This document shows positions 8,463 to 15,787 of a stretch of DNA of 64,000 nt, piece after piece. Source of the stretch: an uncultured Bacteroides sp. (GTDB lineage Bacteria; Bacteroidota; Bacteroidia; Bacteroidales; Bacteroidaceae); NCBI GenBank assembly GCA_944322345.1, contig CALUOO010000002.1, positions 124,001 through 188,000 of the forward strand. Reading direction: 5' to 3'. A program made the translations under genes and the position numbers. The first letter of the stretch is position 1; each line of letters begins with the position of its first letter. A model generated the notes under the pieces. It was given only the letters and a program-made list of their open reading frames with translations. It searched no databases and was not told where the DNA came from.

Positions 8463-9407
8463 TTATTTGATGGTTTCGAAAAAGCGTTCCCAGCGGTATC
8501 CGTCGAATATTCCTGTATTTTTCTCTTTTGAGAACCAGACAAAGGTTGCTTTTCCTATGATATGATCTTCGGGGACAAAACCGAAAAGCCGGGAATCGGC
8601 GAGATTGGCCGAGTTGTTGGCACTCATCCAGTAATAGTTCTTGGTGAAGGTGCAATGGTGTGTCGGCTTGCCGTCTATGTAGAGTGTGTTATTCTTGATG
8701 GTAGCATTGCGGCCTTCGTGCAGTACGAGTGTATTGCAAAGCAAAGTGAGGTTCCATGGATATACGCGGACTACTCTTCCTTTTCCGGGGACAATCAGAG
8801 GCTTTAATTCGCTGTTCTGTTCTTTGGCTAAAGGATGGATCCATGATTGTCCGTTATGTATCGACTGGTTCAGTAAATAGACCTCGTAGCGACTGAAACT
8901 GCGTATGTGGATGCTATCGTTGTTTCCCATCAGCCCTTCGTCGTCGATAGAAAGTGCTTTCATCATCGACTGGAGCGCTTTTCCCTGAGAAGCGGGGTAA
9001 AAATAGAGTCTTTTTTTATCCGGATTAAACAATTCCTGTGGGGCAGATACGTTGAACAGTGAGTCCACCAACAGTGTATCGCCCGGTGTGCCGATGCAGC
9101 GGCTGATGTAGACTTCACGCCGGTCGATAACTGTCTGTCGGGATGAGACCGGATTGTTGAATACGACAATGTCCTGCTGACCGACCGGACGTTCGCGCCA
9201 GCGGTGGTAGGAGAACAGAGACATCAAAGGAACCCGCAAGCCGTAGCTCCATTTGTTGACAATGATGCGGTCTCCTTCGTAAAGCGAGTTTTCCATCCCC
9301 TTAGAGGGAATGAAACAGGACGTGATGACAAATCCCCGGAGCAATAAAACTACAATTACTGCTCCGGCGAGTGTCCATAACCATTGTAGTCGCTTCAGCC
9401 TACCCAT
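8463..9407 (-). CDS. Signal peptidase I paralogue lacking catalytic Ser and Lys
   Basis: A 314-residue S26 family protein with one N-terminal membrane helix (about residues 10-30) and recognisable signal peptidase I blocks. In the position of the catalytic serine block (P-S-x-S-M) it reads IPSKGMENSL, so the nucleophile is Gly37. The catalytic-lysine block (YVKRCVGLPGD in the neighbour) reads YISRCIGTPGD, giving Ser102 in place of Lys. The GDNRxxSxDSR block is MSANNSANLADSR, with GDN changed to SAN. The frame is intact and the fold signatures FGFVPEDHIIGKA persist, so it looks like a retained non-catalytic paralogue, not a decaying gene. I chose the ATG at 9407, which overlaps lepB by 13 nt; a TTG at 9425 is possible. 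It may scaffold or regulate the active enzyme or present substrates; that is inference. Confidence 0.88.
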   Translation of the reverse strand: MGRLKRLQWLWTLAGAVIVVLLLRGFVITSCFIPSKGMENSLYEGDRIIVNKWSYGLRVPLMSLFSYHRWRERPVGQQDIVVFNNPVSSRQTVIDRREVYISRCIGTPGDTLLVDSLFNVSAPQELFNPDKKRLYFYPASQGKALQSMMKALSIDDEGLMGNNDSIHIRSFSRYEVYLLNQSIHNGQSWIHPLAKEQNSELKPLIVPGKGRVVRVYPWNLTLLCNTLVLHEGRNATIKNNTLYIDGKPTHHCTFTKNYYWMSANNSANLADSRLFGFVPEDHIIGKATFVWFSKEKNTGIFDGYRWERFFETIK

Positions 9408-10879
9408 TTGAATATGCGGTTCCAACGAATTTTACCGTCAAACCATCCGCGGTCTTTGTCGAGTGACAGCCATACGACAATAGGCTTGCCCACAACGTGG
9501 TCTTCGGGAACGAATCCCCAGTAGCGGGAATCGGCAGAGTTGTGCCGGTTGTCACCCATCATCCAGTAGTAGTCCATCTGGAAGGTATATTGATCGGTCT
9601 TTTGTCCGTTGATGTAGATACCGTCTTCTTTTTGTTCCAGTTTATTCTTCTCGTATGCTACGATGCAGCGCTCGTAGATGGGCAGATTGTCTGCGGTCAG
9701 CGTAATGGTTGCGCCTTTGGCAGGAATCCATATCGGTCCGTAGTTGCTGCGGTCCCATTTGGTATACAGATTAAGCGGATACATCTGACCGGCATATATC
9801 TCCGGTTCGATGATAATCTTGCTGATCAGCTTTTTGTTTGCCGACAGCGTATCATACATTTTCTTGGTAAGAGGGAGGTGGTATACCGGAGCCAGCCGTC
9901 CGCTTGCATCTCTGTAGCTGAATCCCATTTCCAACAGCTCGCCTTCCCATCCGCTGTCCTGTAGCAGCATCTGGTCGTCTTTGCTGATGCCTAGTTCGCG
10001 GAACATCTCTTCCGGGATGTAGGCTCCTGTAGTCTGTACGAAGTAGTTGAATTGCAGATTCTCCGGGTTTTCAATGGCTTTACCGTCTATCATTACCTGT
10101 CCGTTTACAATCTGCAGAGTATCTCCGGGCAGACCCACACATCGTTTTACGTAGTTTTCGCGTCGGTCTACAGGGCGGTAGAGCACTTCTCCGTAGAATT
10201 TGGGGTTACGCATAATCTGTTGGCGTCCTCCGGCATAATAGAGATCGTAGACAGCTTTCTGCTGTTCCCGTGTCAGTGTGTCCATCCCTATCGGGTTGGG
10301 ATATTTCTGCCGGCCTTCGCTGTAGGCAAGCGAGTAGAAGTCGGTAGTCTGCTGATAGTTGACAGCTACTGTATCTCCGGCAGGAAAGTTGAATACGACA
10401 ATGTCGTTTCGTTCTACCTTTCCGAATCCCGGCACCCGCTTGTATTTCCATTGCGGCCATTCGATGTACGATTTGGTGTTCAGTATCGGCAGTGTGTGCT
10501 GTGTCAGCGGCATGGAAAGCGGTGTGTTAGGTACACGTGGTCCGTAGCTCATCTTACTGACATACAGAAAATCGCCGACCAACAGTGATTTCTCCAGTGA
10601 AGAAGAAGGAATCTGATAGTTCTGGAAGATGTAGATATTGACAAAGTAGACGGCTACCAGTGCAAACACGATGGCATCTACCCAGCTCATGACACTACGT
10701 ACCATCGGATTCTTTGATTTCTTCCAGAATGACCAAGGTATTTTCTTTGTGATGTAAATATCGAAAATGAAAGGTACTACAATCAGCCCCCACCAGCTTC
10801 TTATCCAGATCAGGAAGATGAGGTAAAGGAGGGTGACGATGGCAAACTTAATCCATTGTGCGCGTGTGGCTTCTCTCAT
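9395..10879 (-). CDS. lepB: Signal peptidase I
   Basis: A 494-residue membrane peptidase that cleaves signal peptides of exported proteins at the periplasmic face of the inner membrane. The N-terminus has hydrophobic helices (about 11-40 and 65-85), then IPSSSLEKSLLVGD with catalytic Ser94 and ENYVKRCVGLPGD with catalytic Lys245. MMGDNRHNSADSRYWGFVPEDH at about 440-460 is the conserved C-terminal box. The segment between the Ser and Lys boxes, and again before the last box, is much longer than in E. coli, as is usual in Bacteroidetes. It lies 38 bp after dapB and overlaps the inactive paralogue, so the three are one operon. Confidence 0.95.
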   Translation of the reverse strand: MREATRAQWIKFAIVTLLYLIFLIWIRSWWGLIVVPFIFDIYITKKIPWSFWKKSKNPMVRSVMSWVDAIVFALVAVYFVNIYIFQNYQIPSSSLEKSLLVGDFLYVSKMSYGPRVPNTPLSMPLTQHTLPILNTKSYIEWPQWKYKRVPGFGKVERNDIVVFNFPAGDTVAVNYQQTTDFYSLAYSEGRQKYPNPIGMDTLTREQQKAVYDLYYAGGRQQIMRNPKFYGEVLYRPVDRRENYVKRCVGLPGDTLQIVNGQVMIDGKAIENPENLQFNYFVQTTGAYIPEEMFRELGISKDDQMLLQDSGWEGELLEMGFSYRDASGRLAPVYHLPLTKKMYDTLSANKKLISKIIIEPEIYAGQMYPLNLYTKWDRSNYGPIWIPAKGATITLTADNLPIYERCIVAYEKNKLEQKEDGIYINGQKTDQYTFQMDYYWMMGDNRHNSADSRYWGFVPEDHVVGKPIVVWLSLDKDRGWFDGKIRWNRIFKWVG

Positions 10880-10917
10880 AACTGAATGATATTAAAAAAG
10901 AGCTTGTGTTGAACTGC

Positions 10918-11682
10918 TCATTCGTTTAAAAATGGGAATAAATCAGACATGCCAAGGAATCCTTCGTGATTGGCTGTATATTCTGCTGCAAGTACGGCGC
11001 CGAGTGCAAAACCGCCGCGGTTCTTGGCATCGTGGGTAATGGTAATGCTGTCTACTTCCGACTCATAGCGGATGCTATGGATGCCGAACACTTCGCCCTC
11101 GCGGATAGAACTTACCGGGAGCTCGTTGGCATTACAGTGGGTTGTTCCGCTGATTGTACCGTCGGGTGCAGTAAGTGTACCTTTCACCCATTTGTCTTTA
11201 CGGTCAATGTTTTCCAGAATTCCTTCTGCCAGTGTGATGGCTGTTCCGCTTGGAGCATCCAGCTTGTGGATGTGATGCGTCTCGCTCATGCTGACATCAT
11301 AGGCCGGGAACTGGTTCATGATTTTGGCCAGATATTTGTTTACTGCCGAAAAGATGGCTACTCCCAGACTGAAATTAGACGACCAGAACAGGGTTTTCCC
11401 TTCTTCCTTACAGAGTCTTTTGATTTCTTCGCCATGTTCTGCCATCCATCCCGTACTGCCAGATACCAGTTTGATGCCGGCATTGAAGGTGCGTATATAG
11501 TTCTGATAGGCGACCATCGAGTTGGTAAACTCGATGGCTACATCTGCCGACCGGAATGCCTCCGAGTCGAAGTCTTCCTGATTATTGATGTCGATAATAC
11601 AAACAATTTCATGTCCACGGTCAAGAGCTGTCTTTTCGATCTCTTTTCCCATCTTTCCATAACCGATTAATGCTATTTTCAT
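10918..11682 (-). CDS. dapB: 4-hydroxy-tetrahydrodipicolinate reductase
   Basis: This 254-residue cytoplasmic enzyme reduces the DapA product with NAD(P)H in the lysine/diaminopimelate pathway that feeds peptidoglycan. The N-terminal Rossmann motif is IALIGYGKMGKEIE (residues 3-16). SETHHIHKLDAPSGTA at 133-148 contains the catalytic His136-His137 pair, Lys140 and the substrate-binding DAPSGTA loop. VSGSTGW and FSLGVAIF are the other DapB blocks. It is the first gene of the minus-strand run to lepB and has its own -7 box at 11716. Confidence 0.97.
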   Translation of the reverse strand: MKIALIGYGKMGKEIEKTALDRGHEIVCIIDINNQEDFDSEAFRSADVAIEFTNSMVAYQNYIRTFNAGIKLVSGSTGWMAEHGEEIKRLCKEEGKTLFWSSNFSLGVAIFSAVNKYLAKIMNQFPAYDVSMSETHHIHKLDAPSGTAITLAEGILENIDRKDKWVKGTLTAPDGTISGTTHCNANELPVSSIREGEVFGIHSIRYESEVDSITITHDAKNRGGFALGAVLAAEYTANHEGFLGMSDLFPFLNE

Positions 11683-11715
11683 TGTTTTCTTGCCTTATAT
11701 TCAAAATAATAGTTG

Positions 11716-11723
11716 CAAAGATA
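11716..11723 (-). promoter_or_regulatory. Bacteroides -7 box for dapB operon
   Basis: The minus strand reads TATCTTTG followed by CA, a perfect TAnnTTTG, 34 bp before the dapB start codon. It overlaps the promoter zone of the divergent DUF2851 gene. No convincing -33 TTTG is visible. Confidence 0.6.
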
Positions 11724-11733
11724 AGATTTTTAT

Positions 11734-11741
11734 TACATTTG
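11734..11741 (+). promoter_or_regulatory. Bacteroides -7 box for DUF2851 gene
   Basis: TACATTTG followed by CG matches the -7 consensus, 26 bp before the ATG at 11767. A TTG at 11713-11715 lies 18 nt upstream, slightly short of the usual -33 spacing. The two divergent -7 boxes are only 10 bp apart. Confidence 0.55.
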
Positions 11742-11766
11742 CGACATACATTAACTTAATGTTAAC

Positions 11767-13089
11767 ATGGAACATCTGCTTCATTATGTCTGGAAACATA
11801 AGTTATTTCCGCTGAAAGCATTACAGACTACCGACGGATTGCCATTGGAGGTGATCGATCCGGGGCTTCATAATTCGGATGCAGGCCCCGATTTCTTTAA
11901 TGCGAAGGTGAAAATCGGCGATACGCTGTGGGTAGGAAATGTTGAGATACATTCCTGTTCGTCGGACTGGCATCGGCACGGGCACGGAGATGACAAGGCA
12001 TACGATTCGGTGATACTGCATGTAGTGTCGGAAGCGGATGCCGGGGTATCCCGTTCTGACGGAACTCCTATCCCTCAGTTCTGTCTGGAGATTCCCGAAA
12101 GGGTACAGAAGCATTATCGCGAACTTTGCGATGCAGAGCAATATCCTGCCTGTTGCTCTATTCTTGCTTCACTGCCGAAGCTGACCGTACATAGCTGGCT
12201 GACTGCTTTGCAGCGCGAACGTCTGGAGCAGAAGGCAACTCTGATTACGGATCGCCTGAAGCGGTTCAATCTGCATTGGGAGGATGCTTTTCTCATTACG
12301 CTTGCCCGCAATTATGGCTTCGGACTTAATGGAGATGCTTTTGAGACATGGGCAACACTGCTTCCGTTCCGGGCGATGGAGAAACACCGGAATGACCTGT
12401 TTCAGATAGAAGCCTTCTTTTTTGGAGTGGCAGGGCTGCTTGAAGAATCTTTTCTGGCAAAGAAAGAAGAGGATGAATATAGCCTGCGATTGCGTAAAGA
12501 GTTCCGCTATCTGCAACACAAGTTCGGGATTGCAAAGGTGATGGAGCCTACGCAGTGGCGTTTCCTGCGGCTTCGTCCGGATAATTTTCCGCACATCCGG
12601 CTTGCCCAGTTGGCTTATCTTTATCAGAAGGACGACAAGCTTTTCTCCCAACTGCTGGAGGCAGAGAGTTTGGAAGATGTACGCCGGTTGCTTTCAACCC
12701 GTACGTCGGACTATTGGGAGGAACATTACATGTTCGGGCGGTCGTCTGCCCGAAAAGTGCGGACAATGGGGGAGAGGTCGTTGAATCTGATTGTCATCAA
12801 TACGCTGGTGCCTTTCCTGTATACGTATGGGATGCATAAAGGAGGGGAGAAGATGTGTAGGCGTGCTGCCCGTTTTCTTGAAGAACTGGAGGCAGAAGAC
12901 AATCACATTATCCGTTCGTGGCATACGGCCGGTTTGCCGGTGTCAACGGCTGCCGACAGTCAGGCGCTGATACAGTTGCGCAAGGAGTATTGCGACAAGC
13001 GGAAATGTCTCTATTGCCGTTTCGGATATGAGTATTTGCGATATACACCTCGTGAGAAGGAAACTAAACAAGCTGATAATCAACTGTGA
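11767..13089 (+). CDS. DUF2851 family protein
   Basis: A 440-residue soluble protein of the DUF2851 family, common in Bacteroidetes and of unknown biochemical function. Recognisable parts are the N-terminal LLHYVWKHKLFPLKALQTT block, HNSDAGPDFFNAKVKIGDTLWVGNVEIH (a short acidic/His-rich core that resembles a PD-(D/E)xK-like arrangement), and the C-terminal CDKRKCLYCRFGYEYLR near residue 410, where clustered cysteines could bind a metal. I infer no activity from these. It has its own promoter and is followed after 51 bp by a secreted DUF4348 gene in the same direction. Confidence 0.85.
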   Translation: MEHLLHYVWKHKLFPLKALQTTDGLPLEVIDPGLHNSDAGPDFFNAKVKIGDTLWVGNVEIHSCSSDWHRHGHGDDKAYDSVILHVVSEADAGVSRSDGTPIPQFCLEIPERVQKHYRELCDAEQYPACCSILASLPKLTVHSWLTALQRERLEQKATLITDRLKRFNLHWEDAFLITLARNYGFGLNGDAFETWATLLPFRAMEKHRNDLFQIEAFFFGVAGLLEESFLAKKEEDEYSLRLRKEFRYLQHKFGIAKVMEPTQWRFLRLRPDNFPHIRLAQLAYLYQKDDKLFSQLLEAESLEDVRRLLSTRTSDYWEEHYMFGRSSARKVRTMGERSLNLIVINTLVPFLYTYGMHKGGEKMCRRAARFLEELEAEDNHIIRSWHTAGLPVSTAADSQALIQLRKEYCDKRKCLYCRFGYEYLRYTPREKETKQADNQL

Positions 13090-13140
13090 TTTAAATATCA
13101 TTACTCTCAGACAGAAGACAAGAATTCATTAAATTCAGTT

Positions 13141-13671
13141 ATGCGAACGATAACTTTACTATTCATTGCACTATTGTTTATGCCTGTTTATGGGCATGTG
13201 ACTGACGGACAGGACGCTGTGTCGTCTTCAGAAGAAGATTTCCGGACTTTTGTGGAAAAATTTACCTCCAGTGCTGCTTTTCAGTACTCACGTGTCAAAT
13301 TTCCTTTGAAAACTCCGATTACTTTATTGACGGACGACGGGGAAACGGAGAAAACATTCCCTTTCACTCGGGAAAAATGGCCGTTGCTGAACAGTGAAAC
13401 GCTGAAGGAAGAACGGTTTACACAGGAAGAAGGTGCGGTATACGTATCGAAATATGTAGTCGACGAGGCACGTCACAAGATTTTTGAGGCCGGATATGAG
13501 GAATCGGAAGTAGATCTCCGTGTGGAGTTTGAGATGCAAAAGGATGGGAAATGGTATGTGGTAGACTGCTATACAGGATGGTATGGTTACGACTTGCCAA
13601 TCAGTGAGCTGAAACAGGCAATTTCGGATGTTCAGGAAGAGAATGAGATGTTTAAGGAACTCCATCCTTAA
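13141..13671 (+). CDS. DUF4348 domain-containing secreted protein
   Basis: A 176-residue protein with a signal peptide (MRTITLLFIALLFMPVYG) and the small DUF4348 fold seen in Bacteroides periplasmic proteins. FVEKFTSSAAFQYSRVKFPL and KWYVVDCYTGWYGYDLPI are typical conserved stretches. No catalytic motif is visible. It may be co-transcribed with the DUF2851 gene. Function unknown. Confidence 0.8.
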   Translation: MRTITLLFIALLFMPVYGHVTDGQDAVSSSEEDFRTFVEKFTSSAAFQYSRVKFPLKTPITLLTDDGETEKTFPFTREKWPLLNSETLKEERFTQEEGAVYVSKYVVDEARHKIFEAGYEESEVDLRVEFEMQKDGKWYVVDCYTGWYGYDLPISELKQAISDVQEENEMFKELHP

Positions 13672-13782
13672 TTTCCGCGTAAGGCATCGTCTGCTTTTAC
13701 TATCTATTTGAAAAACAGAAGGTTTATGCCGGATTGCTGCTCTTCACGGTAAAGCCTCCGGTATCCTATAGAGAACCGTTTT

Positions 13783-13868
13783 GTTGGGAAAGGTTAGCTG
13801 ACGCGTTGGCTAACCTTTGCTGACATGTCAGCTAACCTTTCCCAATCTGATAGCTAACCTTTCCCAAC
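13783..13868. repeat. 22-bp-period repeat array, AAAGGTTAGC family, locus A
   Basis: Four 20-bp units with 2-bp spacers start at 13783, 13805, 13827 and 13849, an exact 22-bp step. The first is GTTGGGAAAGGTTAGCTGAC; the next three are in the opposite orientation. Each unit is a constant core AAAGGTTAGC with exchangeable ends (GTCAGC or GTTGGG on one side, TGAC, CAAC or TATC on the other). Flanks are inverted: gaACCGTTTT before and AAATCGCTTT after. The 314-bp gap from 13672 to the tRNA holds this array and the tRNA promoter; I see no gene in it. Confidence 0.9.
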
Positions 13869-13912
13869 AAATCGCTTTTTTCGAGTATAAAAATGAAAAA
13901 ATAAGTGCATTC

Positions 13913-13946
13913 TTGTTGGTAATTACAGAAATCCTTCTTACCTTTG
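13913..13946 (+). promoter_or_regulatory. tRNA-Pro promoter
   Basis: TACCTTTG at 13939-13946 followed by CACCGC is a very good Bacteroides -7 box, and TTG elements at 13913-13918 sit at about -33 with a 20-nt spacer. The tRNA begins 40 nt downstream. Confidence 0.7.
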
Positions 13947-13985
13947 CACCGCATTTGAGAAATACGATATTCTTATTAATGCGAA

Positions 13986-14060
13986 CGGGGTGTAGCGCAG
14001 TCCGGTTAGCGCACCTGCTTTGGGAGCAGGGGGTCGTGGGTTCGAATCCCGCTACCCCGA
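13986..14060 (+). tRNA. tRNA-Pro(TGG): tRNA-Pro, anticodon TGG
   Basis: The sequence folds as a complete cloverleaf. The acceptor stem is CGGGGTG paired with TACCCCG with one G-T pair and discriminator A14060. The D arm is TAGCGC...GCGCA. The anticodon stem CCTGC/GCAGG surrounds TTTGGGA with anticodon TGG, and the T arm has GGGTTCGAATCCC. The 3' CCA is not encoded. An intrinsic terminator follows directly. Confidence 0.97.
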
Positions 14061-14072
14061 CAAATGAGAATC

Positions 14073-14105
14073 AAGGAGTTACAAGAAATTGTAACTCCTT
14101 TTTTT
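14073..14105 (+). terminator. Intrinsic terminator of tRNA-Pro
   Basis: A perfect 10-bp stem AAGGAGTTAC/GTAACTCCTT (14073-14082 with 14091-14100), an 8-nt loop, and a run of T, 12 nt after the tRNA 3' end. Confidence 0.9.
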
Positions 14106-14185
14106 GTGTTCGGAAATAGGGCGTTTTATCCCTATCTGAGACAGGTGGAGTCAACCGGAAAGTCAACCGGATATTGTCCTAAAGC

Positions 14186-14232
14186 AATTTGCCTCCTGAT
14201 TTCATACCATTTGCGAAATCAGAAGGCAAATT
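14186..14232 (-). terminator. Long hairpin downstream of beta-barrel gene, probable terminator
   Basis: An 18-bp stem with one mismatch (14186-14203 with 14215-14232) around an 11-nt loop lies 35 bp after the stop of the gene ending at 14268. On the minus strand only GCTTT follows, so the T-run is weak. A tandem 11-mer AGTCAACCGGA (14149 and 14161) lies just beyond it and is unexplained. Confidence 0.5.
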
Positions 14233-14267
14233 AGAACCGGAAAGAAACACTGTTGTTTCTTTGCCTG

Positions 14268-15506
14268 TTAGAACATGAATATTGCGGTTGCCACTATGCG
14301 GTTGTTGCTTACACTGTGTGTGTCTGTCACCTTTCCGTTTTTGGCTTGTATTGTGCCATACCATGCCTTGCTGTAGTTATATTCCAGTCCAAATTTCCAG
14401 TGAGGCTGGTTGTAAGTCAGTTCGGCACCGGCGGTGGCCAGCTGGTCTAGATTGGTGCCTGTTCCATAAGTTTGAGTGCCTTCAATCAACGCATCGCTTG
14501 TGCCCAGATTCTTGGCATATCCGACAAAGATGCCCGGTTTCCATTTTCTCCCGTAGACAACGTTCATCCATGTACTTGACATGCGGATGGGTGTATATTC
14601 CTGTTTACCTGTATGGGTGTCGATGGAGCTGATGCCAAATCCTCCCAGACCGGATGCTTGTGTGAGGTTGGAACTTAACACTGATTTTGCACCTACAAAC
14701 CAGTCTTTACTGATATATTTCAGATGTGCTTCGTACGAAAGCGTGGTAATCCGTTCGTCTACTTTATAGATGTCGCCGTTTTCTCCTGCTGCCTGTGTGC
14801 GGGGAGCCAGCGATAGTAATTCAATTCCTACACCTGCCAGAAATCCTTCGTGCTTGTAGTCGATGCCGGCATATACTTCCGGTATACAGCTTTTCTTGAT
14901 GTATTCCTGACTCTTTCCGGAGGGACCTTGAGACAGATATTGCAGTTGCCATACCAATGCTCCTGTAAACTGGATGGCTTTATTGCTGTATCTGTATCTG
15001 ATCTGTGGAGCACGGCTGAAAGGCTGGAACGGAGCTCCTGTATTGAGGTTCAGAATCTGTGGAGCCACATCGCCGTATAGCGGATGCCATGTTTGTCCGA
15101 TGAGCAGGGCAGACGTTCCCCAGTCGAGGTTCATGTAGGCATGACGGAGGCGTATGGTAGAATAGGAGGTACCGGACCCCCGGAAGTCGCCTTCTATCTT
15201 GGCAGATGTTTTAGCACCTCCCAGCATGGGGCCTGTAACGTCTACTCCCAACCGTGAGTAGAGTGTGTAGAAATTGCTGTTGGGCGTGGCATTGATGTCG
15301 TTGCCGTCATTGTCGTATACCTTGTCTTTGGGATACATGAGGAACAGTCCGTCCACAGTCTCTTCGTTGGCGCGGCTGTTGTAATAAAGATCCGTACGGA
15401 CCTGTCCGTAGAACTTGTAACTGAATTCTTTTTTCTTGGGTTGTGCTAATCCGCAGGTTGAGGCTGTAAGCAGAATGCTTAAAGCTGCAATGAAATATTT
15501 TCTCAT
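14268..15506 (-). CDS. Outer-membrane beta-barrel (porin-like) protein
   Basis: A 412-residue protein with a signal peptide (cleavage after about residue 21) and alternating amphipathic strands throughout, ending in IFMF with the C-terminal phenylalanine typical of outer-membrane barrels. FYGQVRTDLYYNSRANEE, KIEGDFRG, IRLRHAYMNLDWGTSALLIGQ and GLEYNYSKAWY resemble DcaP/porin-like barrels of Bacteroidetes. The solute is not predictable. It has its own -7 box and follows PUL1 by about 280 bp, separated by a structured terminator, so it is probably independent of PUL1. Confidence 0.75.
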   Translation of the reverse strand: MRKYFIAALSILLTASTCGLAQPKKKEFSYKFYGQVRTDLYYNSRANEETVDGLFLMYPKDKVYDNDGNDINATPNSNFYTLYSRLGVDVTGPMLGGAKTSAKIEGDFRGSGTSYSTIRLRHAYMNLDWGTSALLIGQTWHPLYGDVAPQILNLNTGAPFQPFSRAPQIRYRYSNKAIQFTGALVWQLQYLSQGPSGKSQEYIKKSCIPEVYAGIDYKHEGFLAGVGIELLSLAPRTQAAGENGDIYKVDERITTLSYEAHLKYISKDWFVGAKSVLSSNLTQASGLGGFGISSIDTHTGKQEYTPIRMSSTWMNVVYGRKWKPGIFVGYAKNLGTSDALIEGTQTYGTGTNLDQLATAGAELTYNQPHWKFGLEYNYSKAWYGTIQAKNGKVTDTHSVSNNRIVATAIFMF

Positions 15507-15531
15507 GATGATGTCTATTAATAAACGGGCG

Positions 15532-15539
15532 CAAAAGTA
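15532..15539 (-). promoter_or_regulatory. Bacteroides -7 box for beta-barrel gene
   Basis: On the minus strand this reads TACTTTTG followed by CGCCC, matching TAnnTTTG, 26 bp before the start codon at 15506. Confidence 0.6.
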
Positions 15540-15638
15540 CGAAAAACTTTACGTATTTGGCTCTGATTTAACCAAATAGTGCCTTCCTTTATATTGCCGT
15601 TCCTTTTTCTGCTTTCATCATGTTGCCGAAGGACACAG

Positions 15639-15763
15639 AAAAACCGTTAGAAGAAACGATGCATCAGGACTGGCTGTTTTCCCTATCTGGAAACTGTACC
15701 ATAATATTTTTCTCTCTCTTATTGCTACAGCCAGACACTTTTTTGCATGATTCTCTAACGGTT
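15639..15763 (-). terminator. Large nested stem-loop ending PUL1 (terminator or structured 3' RNA)
   Basis: Read on the minus strand, AACCGTTAGA (15763-15754) pairs with TCTAACGGTT (15651-15642). Inside it ATGCA pairs with TGCAT (15748-15744 with 15663-15659), then CTGGCTGT with ACAGCCAG (15734-15727 with 15677-15670). A further small hairpin GTTTCC/GGGAAAAC occupies 15674-15695. The outer stem is followed by TTTTT. It lies 25 bp after the GH3 stop codon. The size (about 122 nt) and nesting exceed a simple terminator, so a stable 3' RNA is possible. Confidence 0.6.
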
Positions 15764-15787
15764 GTCTGTTCTTTTTAGAAGCTTCTT

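Noticed and set aside
9407-9425. TTG start for the signal-peptidase-like gene
   Set aside because: An ATG follows six codons later, directly before the basic and hydrophobic N-terminus, with GGAA upstream.
13817-14119. 100-codon open frame across the tRNA
   Set aside because: It runs through repeat array A and the tRNA-Pro cloverleaf and has no ribosome-binding site.
15642-15763. Miniature inverted-repeat transposable element
   Set aside because: Ends are inverted for about 20 bp, but no target duplication is seen, further helices are nested inside and a T-run follows, so an RNA structure explains it better.
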